DNA of 39,798 nt, taken from IMG/VR virus record IMGVR_UViG_3300042884_000166, positions 1 through 39,798 of that record; one strand, 5' to 3'. The stretch comes from a virus. The notes under the pieces were generated by a model. It was not told the DNA's origin and did no database searches. It worked only from the letters and a program-made list of their open reading frames with translations. This document shows positions 23,199-30,429 of the stretch, in pieces; the first letter of the stretch is position 1, and the number at the start of each line of letters is the position of its first letter. A program made the position numbers and the translations under genes.

Positions 23199-23258
23199 GT
23201 CTGAGACCACGACTCTCCCGAGTGGTGGTTTCGCCTATTGAAGGCTCCTCAGTCAGAC
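23199..23258 (-). ncRNA. Hammerhead ribozyme HH-d (type I)
   Basis: Leftward strand: stem I GUCUGA/UCAGAC (compensated change relative to GUCUAA/UUAGAC), core CUGAGGA (U7G), stem II GCC-UUCAAUA-GGC, GAAA, stem III as in HH-b (CCACCACU/AGUCGUGG), C17 = complement of 23205. It lies just downstream of the promoter-like repeat at 23284-23303, so it would trim the 5' leader of that transcript. Confidence 0.9.
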
Positions 23259-23266
23259 TGATAAAT

Positions 23267-23285
23267 GAGAAGGATGTACCTTCTC
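23267..23285 (-). other. Perfect 7-bp hairpin after promoter-like repeat
   Basis: Leftward RNA: GAGAAGG-UACAU-CCUUCUC, starting at the presumed initiation end of the promoter-like repeat 23284-23303. A 5'-terminal hairpin of this kind can stabilise an mRNA or, being between RNA polymerase gene and HH-d, can be a weak terminator without U tract. The stem is certain; its use is inferred. Confidence 0.5.
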
Positions 23286-23303
23286 TTAACTGGAGCGTCA
23301 GAG
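23284..23303 (-). promoter_or_regulatory. Candidate phage RNA-polymerase promoter (leftward copy)
   Basis: The sequence is identical over 20 bases to the copy at 8901-8920 (CTCTGACGCTCCAGTTAAGA) and follows the RNA polymerase stop codon directly. It would let the phage enzyme transcribe the 22.8-kb genes, and beyond the 22.4-kb terminator the replication genes. In T7 the first phage promoters also follow gene 1. Confidence 0.62.
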
Positions 23304-25688
23304 CTATGCGAATGCATAGTGAGACTTAGAGGTGTTTCGTAGGTCCAACGATCCTCGTTGTGGAGGAGGTAGAACCTTCGATCTCTTGTTCTCTGGCAAT
23401 GCTGCAAGAACTCTGTTGTGCAAATCTTGGAGTGGGTCCCAGTTTTCATAAAGTTCCACGAATGTGTCCTTTACGATTGCTGAGAATTGCTCCATGTCAG
23501 ACGGTAGACAACTGAAGGAATCGTGAATCAATAGGAATTGGTGTATTCCAGATTCTTTCGCTGTCAGTGCCGCCATCTGCAAGTGAGTTGCATCACAGCT
23601 GTGCACAAAGTTCGGAGACATAGATGTTCTTTGTTTACTTGCTACCAGTTGGTCTGTGTAACCATAAACAAATCTATTCTGTAATCTGCGACCTTTCACT
23701 GTCACATTGACACGTGCTTCTTTCACCTTATAGTAGGCATTGTAGACTGGGAACGACAACGGTGTGAACCAGGTGATAGGAAGATTCTCCTTCGCCATGA
23801 TTCCTGCCAAATGCTGTAACCAATCCATAACTTCCATAGGTTTAGGAGCAATCTGTCTCAAGACAGTGTCCAAGTGGTTTGCTAGATAGACTGCAGATTT
23901 AATTGGGTTCTCGAATTTGTGCTTCTTCTCAGAAATCACATCCGACATCAATTGCTCTGCCCATCCAAACAATTCCATCTTGTTCGTACTGTTAGACTTT
24001 GTTACACCGCCTTTACGAGAGCCATAGCAAATTGTCATAGTTGAACGTTTGGTTGTCTTTCGAGTGATACCAAAGTCCAACCATTCAGTTGCTAGTTTCT
24101 GCGTAGCCTCGTCTGCATTCTTCAGATCATCCTTTAGAATTTCTATGAGGATTTCTGCGGCATCACGGTAAACGTCCTCTGGTTGTTCGCCAGGAATGAG
24201 GTTCACTCGTTTGCCTGTGGTATCATCTCGGAGCATAGCACTGAAGTGCTGTAATCCAGAGTTACTACCATCGATTGCAACTGGCAGATGACATATGTAA
24301 GAGGAACCTTGAAGTTGCCACTTACGATATTCAATGCATGCTGCTGCAAACAAGAATGGCTCAGATGCACCATCTTTACCATCTTCCCCATAGAACCACT
24401 CAGGATCTGTAAATGGATCTGCACCGAACGCCATGATTCTGTCATGGTTATCGTCGACCCACTTGACTCGATTCTCGAATGATGCTTTGGAAATCTTATC
24501 GAAGTCACCAGTGTTGGCTAGGTGAATCTTCAACCAATCTCCAGCTTCTTTAGTTTCAATTGGCTTGCCATCTGCGAACATCCAAAGCGATTTCATCCAA
24601 TCTGCTGCTTGATGATTTAGCGATGGGATCGCGTAGACTCGACCACGGAAATCCAAGAATGCTGGTAAGAACATACGTTCCTCGTTGGTCATAGACCGAG
24701 CTTCAGTCAAATCTGACAGGAATGTTGCCTGTAGCGACTTGTACTGATAGCCTTCCTTCTTGCTTAGTCCCTGTGGTAGGGAGCTCGGTGGAATCTTTCT
24801 GAACTTTCTCACATGCTCACCCTTGTCAGTTACCGAGAGATGATTAATCTCATAGGCACGTCTAATGATGTGAACTAGTTCAGTGTTGATCTTGAGTGGA
24901 ACGCTTTGAATAGCATTCACAGCATCAACCCACCGAGCACCCAAGACAGCAGACTCGCGTACTACTGCTTTGTGATCACGGTTCCAAGTCTTCACCAATC
25001 GCACTTTAGATGCGACACGTTCATCGTAGTAACTACCTTCGAGAATCGATTTTGGTTCAGACAACATTGGAGAGAACACAGGTTTAGATATGCGTTGATT
25101 GTCATAGATATCGTCCATGTGTTTCAGCGCACTATCAGTTAGCACTACTCTTGTGGCTTCATTACTTATACCACCAGCGTTCTCAGATCTAATGATCACA
25201 AACGCAGGATCCGACATAGCGCATACAGTTTCAATCAGGTTCGAACCGAGCACTAATGCTCTGCGTTTGAATTCGAGTTGATCTGTAGGTTTGTCTTCAA
25301 TTTGATCATAGCACATAACTCCAATTTTACTTGCGAGTGCTGTGTATGAAGATTTATCACTAGTCCCTCCTCGAGACTTGTGTTCACCTGTTGTGTTAGA
25401 GCTTCCCTTGCCCATGTTGAATAGGACTTGGTATGCGAAGATAACGCAAGGTGCCGCACCAATCTTCTGTGCGTCTAACTGCCAATCCATCATAGGACGG
25501 TGTGGCTGGTTAGTTGTAATTACTTCTTCGAAGGCACTGATAGTGTCACCTGTCAGATCCTTCATAAAACTAAATTCTGGTGCTGTCATTCGACCAGATG
25601 CTTGAGCAGATACAAACTTACGATCATATCTATCTACACCTTTATCGAACATACCAGATTCATGGAACTTTTCTAAATGTTCGTTCAT
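23304..25688 (-). CDS. Single-subunit DNA-dependent RNA polymerase (T7-like)
   Basis: The start is set at MNEHLEKFHESGMFDKGVDR (CGAGGAAC upstream). The 794-residue enzyme shows motif A LPVAIDGSNSGLQHFSAMLR (catalytic Asp), motif B TKRSTMTICYGSRKGG (Lys and Tyr), motif C FLLIHDSFSCLPSD (catalytic Asp), and ends in YAFA, matching the functionally essential FAFA end of T7 RNA polymerase. It is shorter than the 883-residue T7 enzyme, mostly in the N-terminal domain. It would read the phage promoters proposed here. Its mRNA starts at hammerhead HH-e. Confidence 0.96.
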   Translation of the reverse strand: MNEHLEKFHESGMFDKGVDRYDRKFVSAQASGRMTAPEFSFMKDLTGDTISAFEEVITTNQPHRPMMDWQLDAQKIGAAPCVIFAYQVLFNMGKGSSNTTGEHKSRGGTSDKSSYTALASKIGVMCYDQIEDKPTDQLEFKRRALVLGSNLIETVCAMSDPAFVIIRSENAGGISNEATRVVLTDSALKHMDDIYDNQRISKPVFSPMLSEPKSILEGSYYDERVASKVRLVKTWNRDHKAVVRESAVLGARWVDAVNAIQSVPLKINTELVHIIRRAYEINHLSVTDKGEHVRKFRKIPPSSLPQGLSKKEGYQYKSLQATFLSDLTEARSMTNEERMFLPAFLDFRGRVYAIPSLNHQAADWMKSLWMFADGKPIETKEAGDWLKIHLANTGDFDKISKASFENRVKWVDDNHDRIMAFGADPFTDPEWFYGEDGKDGASEPFLFAAACIEYRKWQLQGSSYICHLPVAIDGSNSGLQHFSAMLRDDTTGKRVNLIPGEQPEDVYRDAAEILIEILKDDLKNADEATQKLATEWLDFGITRKTTKRSTMTICYGSRKGGVTKSNSTNKMELFGWAEQLMSDVISEKKHKFENPIKSAVYLANHLDTVLRQIAPKPMEVMDWLQHLAGIMAKENLPITWFTPLSFPVYNAYYKVKEARVNVTVKGRRLQNRFVYGYTDQLVASKQRTSMSPNFVHSCDATHLQMAALTAKESGIHQFLLIHDSFSCLPSDMEQFSAIVKDTFVELYENWDPLQDLHNRVLAALPENKRSKVLPPPQRGSLDLRNTSKSHYAFA

Positions 25689-25718
25689 TTCTGTTCCTCG
25701 TATAAATAACACATCATT

Positions 25719-25800
25719 GTGTAAGACTCTGGGAGCCTCGCCTGCAGAGCGTGCGAGAATAAGCCCAAAGTTTCGTCCATTTAGGACTCATCAGTTACAC
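25719..25800 (-). ncRNA. Hammerhead ribozyme HH-e (type I, long stem III)
   Basis: Leftward strand: stem I GUGUAA/UUACAC, CUGAUGA, stem II GUCC-UAAAU-GGAC, GAAA, stem III CUUUGGG/CCCAGAG capped by about 30 extra bases containing their own complementary pieces (CUCGCAC.../GCGAG), then U16.1-C17 (complement of 25725). The upstream gene is translated through the catalytic core and stops at UAA in the stem II loop. Cleavage leaves a 30-base leader on the RNA-polymerase mRNA. Confidence 0.9.
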
Positions 25801-26116
25801 TGATTTCTACTTTCTTGAAGATTAGACCTGCTTTATCGGCTTCTTCTTTGTAAGTGTTGAACACTCCGCGACCATAGCCATGCATGCCTTTAGATTCTTT
25901 GTGACAGAAATACACTGAGCCACTGTGGTTCGTGACTCGATATGCATTTCCTACATCTTCAACTTTTGTGATACCAGAAGACATTCGCCAACTGTCGCTG
26001 CCGTTATATCCTCCGTACCAACAACCGAAGACTTTCTTCAAGTCCTCGCCAATTTGTACTATTTCCCATAGGTCTGGGGCATAGTCATAATCTTTACTAT
26101 AATCATAAGATTTCAT
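25781..26116 (-). CDS. Hypothetical phage protein, 111 aa
   Basis: Starts MKSYDYSKDYDYAPDLWEIV after AAAGAACAAAT. It is Tyr/Gly-rich with strands (NAYRVTNHSGSVYFCHKESK; GYGRGVFNTYKEEADKAG). Its last codons (SVTDES, stop) are read from the hammerhead HH-e core, so the C-terminus is partly dictated by the ribozyme. It is directly upstream of RNA polymerase. Function unknown. Confidence 0.65.
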   Translation of the reverse strand: MKSYDYSKDYDYAPDLWEIVQIGEDLKKVFGCWYGGYNGSDSWRMSSGITKVEDVGNAYRVTNHSGSVYFCHKESKGMHGYGRGVFNTYKEEADKAGLIFKKVEISVTDES

Positions 26117-26131
26117 ATTTGTTCTTTCATA

Positions 26132-26728
26132 TTAGGTTTGTTGTATCCAACTTGGTTGCTCTCGTTTCTTCCACGAGAACATTCTTGATTTGTCGCCTAT
26201 GTAATAATTCTGATAGGACAACACAGAGTTGCCAGGAACCTTGTGATGCTCAGGCATCGCTGGTGTGGGTTCTGTGAATAAGCCTACAGGAATGTTGGTT
26301 GGTAGTCTGTTCTTCAACATGTCTACTAGACCAATCGCCTGTGTCTTGTGAACTTTACCATAGCGATATGTATACTCTTCACATAGCTTCTCTAGAAGAT
26401 CCGCTAGCCACATGTAGTTCTTGTCGCTTGCTCTAGTCCATACTGCTGACGGATGGTTAGCATGCGTACATGAATACATCAGTTCGTTGCGATCGTCAGG
26501 TAAATTCCAAGTCCTCTTCTTTCGTCCAAGACTCGAGATTCTAATTCCTTCAGTACCATCTAAAAGTCGATGAGTGGTTGAGAGCAACTGCGCATACTCC
26601 AATATCATTTTTACGCAATGCTTGTCCACGTGCATCTCTGCACATGTCTTCGTGTCGTTGTCTAAATAGAATATGTTCAATTGATCCCACTCCTTCTCTT
26701 GATAAAATGCCCACGGTGGAATATACAT
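26132..26728 (-). CDS. Conserved phage protein, about 182-198 aa
   Basis: Recognisable pattern: LNIFYLDNDTKTCAEMHVDK followed by HCVKMILEYAQLLSTTHRLL, then CTHANHPSAVWTRASDKNYMW. I know this as a widespread phage family (MNIFYLD...CA-x2-H-DKH-VKM-LE-AQLLSTAHR) without an assigned function; the many His/Cys/Asp suggest a metal site. Two starts are possible: ATG at 26726-26728 (TAATG coupling), or TTG at 26678-26680, which has a much better AAGGAG site and matches the family N-terminus MNIFYLD. I favour the TTG start. Confidence 0.72.
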   Translation of the reverse strand: MYIPPWAFYQEKEWDQLNIFYLDNDTKTCAEMHVDKHCVKMILEYAQLLSTTHRLLDGTEGIRISSLGRKKRTWNLPDDRNELMYSCTHANHPSAVWTRASDKNYMWLADLLEKLCEEYTYRYGKVHKTQAIGLVDMLKNRLPTNIPVGLFTEPTPAMPEHHKVPGNSVLSYQNYYIGDKSRMFSWKKREQPSWIQQT

Positions 26729-26853
26729 TATAGTAGTTCCCTGTGTTTCTGTTTGCGACTCTTCAGTTTATCTTTCTTACTGAGAATCTTCTTGGCTTTC
26801 TGAAATCGCAATGCGTACTTTTGCACTAGATTCCTCTTCCTTCTGTTTGTCAT
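26728..26853 (-). CDS. Nested basic protein, 41 aa, inside the end of the 116-aa gene
   Basis: ATG at 26851-26853 follows AGAGGAGAAACATT, one of the best ribosome sites in the window, inside the 3' part of the 26777-27127 gene in another frame. It encodes MTNRRKRNLVQKYALRFQKA and then KKILSKKDKLKSRKQKHREL-L, strongly basic and helical. Its TAA forms a TAATG junction with the next ATG, the same coupling used elsewhere in this genome. About 77 bases are coding in two frames. Likely nucleic-acid-binding; function unknown. Confidence 0.68.
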   Translation of the reverse strand: MTNRRKRNLVQKYALRFQKAKKILSKKDKLKSRKQKHRELL

Positions 26854-27127
26854 AATGTTTCTCCTCTAACATAGCGAAGAACCATCTACATTGATTGTCA
26901 GGAAAATTAAATGTATACTTGTCCATTTCATTTCTCAACGTGGTGTAGAAAATATCTTCACTTTTGAAAAAAGCAACCCACTTAGTGAGTTGCGTTAGAT
27001 ACTTTTCTTGCATGTAGCTTTTGACTTCGTTGAAGTATACAGTGCTAACTGGTCTGTTGTGATTGGGAACAGGATACCTGTCACCGAACTTAGACTTTGT
27101 CTGAGATGTTGCCTGTGGACCTGCCAT
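26777..27127 (-). CDS. Hypothetical protein, 116 aa
   Basis: Starts MAGPQATSQTKSKFGDRYPV after TAGGAGGTATC. Polar N-terminus, then helices rich in Tyr/Phe/Trp (YMQEKYLTQLTKWVAFFKSE; CRWFFAMLEEKHYD). The last 26 residues (KQKEEESSAKV...ESQEDSQ) overlap the nested 41-residue gene. It is the first gene after the promoter-like repeat at 27149-27168. No family recognised. Confidence 0.65.
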   Translation of the reverse strand: MAGPQATSQTKSKFGDRYPVPNHNRPVSTVYFNEVKSYMQEKYLTQLTKWVAFFKSEDIFYTTLRNEMDKYTFNFPDNQCRWFFAMLEEKHYDKQKEEESSAKVRIAISESQEDSQ

Positions 27128-27148
27128 GATACCTCCTAGTTGTGAACG

Positions 27149-27168
27149 TCTTAACTGGAGCGTCAGAC
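27149..27168 (-). promoter_or_regulatory. Candidate phage RNA-polymerase promoter (leftward copy)
   Basis: Leftward copy GTCTGACGCTCCAGTTAAGA, differing from the other copies only at the first base. It touches the stop codon of the upstream 59-residue gene and precedes the ribosome site of the 116-residue gene by about 15 bases. It would allow the phage polymerase to re-transcribe its own gene region, which is autogenous in effect. Confidence 0.58.
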
Positions 27169-27347
27169 TACTTGCGTCGCTTTAGGACTTTCTTCCAGTC
27201 CGCTACTTCATAGATCTGGGCGAGCCAGTCTTCAGGTAATTTCTTGCGCAGAATCGAGATTTCGATCTGTGCCTCCTCTAGAGTGTTAACTTCGACCTCA
27301 ACGGTCTCCTCAAGATCGGGTGCAATTTTAGTTACGATGAATGCCAT
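27168..27347 (-). CDS. Small hypothetical protein, 59 aa
   Basis: ATG at 27345-27347 overlaps the previous stop (TAATG) and has AAAGGAGCC upstream. The protein reads MAFIVTKIAPDLEETVEVEV then an acidic helix (NTLEEAQIEISILRKKLPED) and ends KKVLKRRK. Just below a 60-residue limit, so easily missed. It ends at the promoter-like repeat. Function unknown. Confidence 0.68.
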   Translation of the reverse strand: MAFIVTKIAPDLEETVEVEVNTLEEAQIEISILRKKLPEDWLAQIYEVADWKKVLKRRK

Positions 27348-27493
27348 TACTTTGGCTCCTTTACTTTACGTGGTGGAACAACTTTCTTGATGATAGTCAT
27401 TCCTTCGTTCCACTGTGCCATCTCTCGTGCTTCTTTGAGAGTCTTGAAGTTGAAATCTTTGCCGTTTATTGTGAATTGCCAATATGGTCTCAT
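27347..27493 (-). CDS. Small hypothetical protein, 48 aa
   Basis: Encodes MRPYWQFTINGKDFNFKTLK then EAREMAQWNEGMTIIKKVVP and a Lys/Pro-rich tail. The pattern of two strands (W-x-F-TINGKDF-FKTLKEA) plus helix is like short phage proteins that form a half beta-grasp, but no family is claimed. Coupled on both sides: ATGA overlap with the previous gene and TAATG with the next. Confidence 0.65.
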   Translation of the reverse strand: MRPYWQFTINGKDFNFKTLKEAREMAQWNEGMTIIKKVVPPRKVKEPK

Positions 27494-27672
27494 GTAGTTG
27501 CCTTTCGTTTATATTGTGTCAGTGCTCCAATTCTGTCATCCCAATGATCTTTGTGTTCTAAATCCTCTCGAATAAAGTCGCCGATCAATATGGGTGGCAA
27601 TCCTTTACGTGCTCTGTAAAGGTTGTGGAGTTTTAGTGCTAGTGCTGCTTCAAATGATAACTTCTGGTTCAT
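27490..27672 (-). CDS. Hypothetical protein, 60 aa
   Basis: Starts MNQKLSFEAALALKLHNLYR, a helical basic protein (LYRARKGLPPILIGDFIRED). Starts a few bases after the 122-residue gene and overlaps the next by four bases (ATGA). It is part of a run of four coupled small genes ending at the 27.15-kb promoter-like repeat. Function unknown. Confidence 0.62.
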   Translation of the reverse strand: MNQKLSFEAALALKLHNLYRARKGLPPILIGDFIREDLEHKDHWDDRIGALTQYKRKATT

Positions 27673-27682
27673 TTCGTTCCAA

Positions 27683-28051
27683 TCAAAAGTTATGATCGTA
27701 GTATGCGTATGCGTGGTCGTCGATATAGAATCTCCTACCTTTGTGAACCCAACGTGTTGGATTACGCTTGCTACGACGGATAGTTATGATATCTCCTTTA
27801 GGATCTTCTGTGATAATCCTTGGACCACCAGTGTCTACGCAAATCGCAGAGAAGCCACCAGGTATAAACTTAGGTGGTTGTTCTTTATTATTCTCGTGAC
27901 GCATCTCTTGAATCTGAAGTGTGATCTCAGATACTACTTTGAGAACCTTGTATGGGTTCACATCGCTGTAAGCCAAATGCATCGCGAACAGTTTATTATC
28001 CTTGTGCATTGCTGTGAGTTGTTCTTTGGTGTAAATTACTTCTTCTTTCAT
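27683..28051 (-). CDS. Hypothetical protein, 122 aa
   Basis: The start is MKEEVIYTKEQLTAMHKDNK with AAAGGAGTCTAT upstream; the longer upstream frame only translates the ribozyme. The C-terminal half is strand-rich with basic loops (GPRIITEDPKGDIITIRRSK; RWVHKGRRFYIDDHAYAYYD), perhaps a small SH3- or OB-like fold. It is the first gene of the unit released by HH-f. Function unknown. Confidence 0.65.
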   Translation of the reverse strand: MKEEVIYTKEQLTAMHKDNKLFAMHLAYSDVNPYKVLKVVSEITLQIQEMRHENNKEQPPKFIPGGFSAICVDTGGPRIITEDPKGDIITIRRSKRNPTRWVHKGRRFYIDDHAYAYYDHNF

Positions 28052-28078
28052 ATAGACTCCTTTCATAAAGTTTATGTT

Positions 28079-28128
28079 GTCTAAGACCTCTCCCGAGGTT
28101 TCGTCCAATTAGGACTCATCAGTTAGAC
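28079..28128 (-). ncRNA. Hammerhead ribozyme HH-f (type I)
   Basis: Leftward strand: stem I GUCUAA/UUAGAC, CUGAUGA, stem II GUCC-UAAUU-GGAC, GAAA, stem III CCUC-GGGA-GAGG, U16.1-C17 (complement of 28085). One of the most compact copies (50 nt). The first UGA of CUGAUGA is the stop codon of the upstream gene (CAG UCU AAC UGA). Confidence 0.95.
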
Positions 28129-28355
28129 TGAACTTTGTCGCAATAGGCTAGTATCACATACTTCGCCTTGTTGATGAGCTTGCGTGCTCTTTCAGGTTCA
28201 TCGTTCTCTAGCATGTACTGTGCATCGCTGAGAATTCCGACGGATAGTTCTAAAGATCCTGTCTTCAGACGCATGTTGTCTGCTCTCAGAATCATTGTGT
28301 CGATTTCTTCAGACAAACATCCGAACATTTCAATATCAACTTTCGCCTTATTCAT
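28119..28355 (-). CDS. Hypothetical protein, 78 aa
   Basis: The start is MNKAKVDIEMFGCLSEEIDT (ATG at 28353-28355, GGAGATAGCG upstream), overlapping the previous gene's end by eight bases. All-helical, with KTGSLELSVGILSDAQYMLE and ERARKLINKAKYVILAYCDK. It ends in Gln-Ser-Asn and stops at the UGA of the HH-f catalytic core; the same QSN end occurs in two other genes for the same reason. Function unknown. Confidence 0.65.
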   Translation of the reverse strand: MNKAKVDIEMFGCLSEEIDTMILRADNMRLKTGSLELSVGILSDAQYMLENDEPERARKLINKAKYVILAYCDKVQSN

Positions 28356-28791
28356 CGCTATCTCCATAGTAGTCGTCAAAATAATCTTCATCTTCTTCGA
28401 CAACGTCGCCAGTTTCAATAGCAATCTTGCCAAAGTAAATGATGTCACCAACTTTCTCACAGACAAATCCAGATTTGAACTCTATGATTTGTCCGCCTTC
28501 AATACTGTTAGGTGCCTCATCAATTTGACTCATGAGGACACAACCAATGCCTCCAGAGTCGACACTGTACTCGCGTGACTCTGCGTCTCTGTATGTACCA
28601 TCTCCGTATGTTGTGGAGAAGGACACAAATTCAGTTCCGTCTGCTAAACGGAATCCGCCATCAAGGACACCATTGTCCCAGATTGTTACTCGGCATACTT
28701 CATCCCAACGGTCGCTGAGAACGTAACATAAATCGCCTACATAGTAGGTACCAGGTTCCATATACACCTGTGGATTATTCTTGATTTTCAT
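28348..28791 (-). CDS. Conserved-looking phage protein with acidic tail, 147 aa
   Basis: The start is MKIKNNPQVYMEPGTYYVGD (GAAAGGAAGTACAGC upstream). The stretch PGTYYVGDLCYVLSDRWDEV, followed by FSTTYGDGTYRDAESREYSV and DSGGIGCVLMSQ, is shared with a family of small phage and bacterial proteins of unknown function (G-Y-x-GDPCYV...W). The C-terminus is very acidic (EEDEDYFDDYYGDSDE). It starts the mRNA unit released by HH-g. The role is unknown. Confidence 0.7.
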   Translation of the reverse strand: MKIKNNPQVYMEPGTYYVGDLCYVLSDRWDEVCRVTIWDNGVLDGGFRLADGTEFVSFSTTYGDGTYRDAESREYSVDSGGIGCVLMSQIDEAPNSIEGGQIIEFKSGFVCEKVGDIIYFGKIAIETGDVVEEDEDYFDDYYGDSDE

Positions 28792-28816
28792 GCTGTACTT
28801 CCTTTCATAAGAAATT

Positions 28817-28868
28817 GTCAAAGACTGCCTCGCGGCAGTTTCGTCTATAGAAGACTCGTCAGTTTGAC
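28817..28868 (-). ncRNA. Hammerhead ribozyme HH-g (type I)
   Basis: Leftward strand: stem I GUCAAA/UUUGAC (another compensated pair), CUGACGA (U7C), stem II GUC-UUCUAUA-GAC, GAAA, stem III CUGC-CGCGAG-GCAG, U16.1-C17 (complement of 28823). The UGA in the core ends the upstream gene (CAG UCA AAC UGA). Confidence 0.94.
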
Positions 28869-29080
28869 TGTGTGTTGAATCCGATAGGATCACTATCAGT
28901 TAGTGGCGTGAACTTACGACACAATGCGTTCTTTAGCTTTGCCATCTTCTTGCCAATCTTGGAGGTCGCATTCTTCTGCGTTCCTTGATCGATCAACTTT
29001 TGGATTTGTGCTACGCTCATCGCTTTGAGACGTGGGTTACCATTCTTGGTTAATAGTGAATTAACTTTCTTCTTGCTCAT
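28859..29080 (-). CDS. Small basic hypothetical protein, 73 aa
   Basis: Starts MSKKKVNSLLTKNGNPRLKA after AAGGAGCAACAC. Strongly basic N-terminal two thirds (AMSVAQIQKLIDQGTQKNAT; KIGKKMAKLKNALCRKF), ending DPIGFNTQSN with the stop in the HH-g core. Possibly nucleic-acid-binding; no family recognised. Confidence 0.65.
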   Translation of the reverse strand: MSKKKVNSLLTKNGNPRLKAMSVAQIQKLIDQGTQKNATSKIGKKMAKLKNALCRKFTPLTDSDPIGFNTQSN

Positions 29081-29103
29081 GTGTTGCTCCTTGTGGTTAT
29101 AAA

Positions 29104-29250
29104 TTAATCGTCTTTGTCCATGTCATACGCAAATGCTAGCGCAATCTCATGTTCAAATTCGTGCATCATCCTACCTTGAATGTAATATTCGTGGAGGTGT
29201 AACGGTACTTCATATAAATCTTCGTACAAACTTGCTGGAATTCTTTTCAT
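29104..29250 (-). CDS. Small hypothetical protein, 48 aa
   Basis: ATG at 29248-29250 follows AAAGAATATT, a weak ribosome site. The protein MKRIPASLYEDLYEVPLHLH then EYYIQGRMMHEFEHEIALAF-AYDMDKDD is acidic, His/Tyr-rich and helical, with a HEFEHE cluster that could bind metal. Falls below the length limit of standard gene calling. Function unknown. Confidence 0.6.
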   Translation of the reverse strand: MKRIPASLYEDLYEVPLHLHEYYIQGRMMHEFEHEIALAFAYDMDKDD

Positions 29251-29266
29251 AATATTCTTTCTTTAG

Positions 29267-29488
29267 TTATAGTTCGCAGATGTCTTCGCAGTCATCTACC
29301 ATGTTCATCTCATCATCGAATACTTGGCAAACTCCGCCATCGATAATTACAATGTACTTGTCTTCGAATTCTGCTATCAGTGGAACTGGTGATTGAACAC
29401 CAGCGAATCCATAATAGTCTGTGTCACTGAATGGTCTAAACTTTAAATTCTCTAGAAATTCTCTAGTTATCATATAGAAATTGCTCAT
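29267..29488 (-). CDS. Hypothetical protein, 73 aa
   Basis: Starts MSNFYMITREFLENLKFRPF after TAGGAGAAACATT. Acidic, with aromatic strands (YYGFAGVQSPVPLIAEFEDK; YIVIIDGGVCQVFDD). Ends DDCEDICEL. Follows the ligase gene by 16 bases. Function unknown. Confidence 0.62.
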   Translation of the reverse strand: MSNFYMITREFLENLKFRPFSDTDYYGFAGVQSPVPLIAEFEDKYIVIIDGGVCQVFDDEMNMVDDCEDICEL

Positions 29489-29504
29489 AATGTTTCTCCT
29501 AAAA

Positions 29505-30425
29505 TTAGCTCATATCCGCAGGATCGCGGAAACCAATGAACGTCGGAAAGCGTGGTGCTTCCTTCACTCCGACGGCAAAGTATTTATACTTCACTACTTT
29601 ACCTAGCAAGAGTTTGGGCTTATTCCACAGCAATTCGCGTTCTTCTTTCTTGAAGCCACTGCCGACTCCGAACTCGGCACCAGTCTTGAGGTCTCGAACC
29701 AATAGTTTACCTAAAGTTCCTTTACCTTTGCCTGTGCCTTTGCCTGTTGGACGGTTCCATTCGCCATTGATATCTTTTACTTTCTCGAGATGGGTGTTAG
29801 TCATCTCTTCTTCGTATCCAATCACAATAGCTTCTGCGTCAGCGAAACGCTTCACTTTCAACAGAGTCTGTTCTGTTGCAGTTGCGCGACCTTGCTTGTA
29901 CAATCCATCGGGACAACGAAGCATTGCTCCCTCGTATCCGATATCTAAGAATCGCTTCTCGAAGTCATTGAGATCCTCTTCGTCTGCCACGTGATAATGT
30001 GGGACTAGTGTGAGGAACTCGAGACCAAACTTGTCGATTGTCTCTCCTGCTTTATCCAAGCGATCAACGAATTTGTGTTTCGCATGGAAACGATCGAACA
30101 CGTGGAAACGGAAATCTGGTTCGCCATCCTCTGACATCACACCAGAAGTGGATGCTCGGAATGCGTCATCGGCAGTTGCACTGCCTACAATCAATTCTCC
30201 GTCTAATCCTTCAAGTTTCTTGCTAGATAAAATGCTTGCAATGAACTTGTTACGGATGGGTTTCATGTTTCGACTTACAGCAATGCCGTTCTGAATTACG
30301 CAACGGATGCCATCTAATTTTGGAGACGCCATCTTAGGGTATCTCATCTTGCCAGGTTTAACTGACTCATAATTGCTAGCCAACATTGGACTAAATACTT
30401 CTGCTACTTTCTTGGTTATTGCCAT
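29505..30425 (-). CDS. ATP-dependent DNA ligase (T7 gp1.3-like)
   Basis: A 306-residue ligase. Motif I is MASPKLDGIRCVIQ with the adenylated Lys36. LEGLDGELIVG (motif III/IIIa region), EGAMLRCPDGLYKQG (motif IV) and LLKVKRFADAEAIVIGYEEE (motif V plus OB domain) follow. The enzyme seals nicks in replicating DNA using ATP. As in T7, the ligase is encoded near RNA polymerase in the early region. It shares its transcript with several small early genes. Confidence 0.93.
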   Translation of the reverse strand: MAITKKVAEVFSPMLASNYESVKPGKMRYPKMASPKLDGIRCVIQNGIAVSRNMKPIRNKFIASILSSKKLEGLDGELIVGSATADDAFRASTSGVMSEDGEPDFRFHVFDRFHAKHKFVDRLDKAGETIDKFGLEFLTLVPHYHVADEEDLNDFEKRFLDIGYEGAMLRCPDGLYKQGRATATEQTLLKVKRFADAEAIVIGYEEEMTNTHLEKVKDINGEWNRPTGKGTGKGKGTLGKLLVRDLKTGAEFGVGSGFKKEERELLWNKPKLLLGKVVKYKYFAVGVKEAPRFPTFIGFRDPADMS

Positions 30426-30429
30426 AGTT

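Noticed and set aside
26728-26776. Another hammerhead (CUGAAGAG followed by GAAAC)
   Set aside because: Stem II and stem III complements are missing, and the stretch is coding in the nested 41-residue gene.
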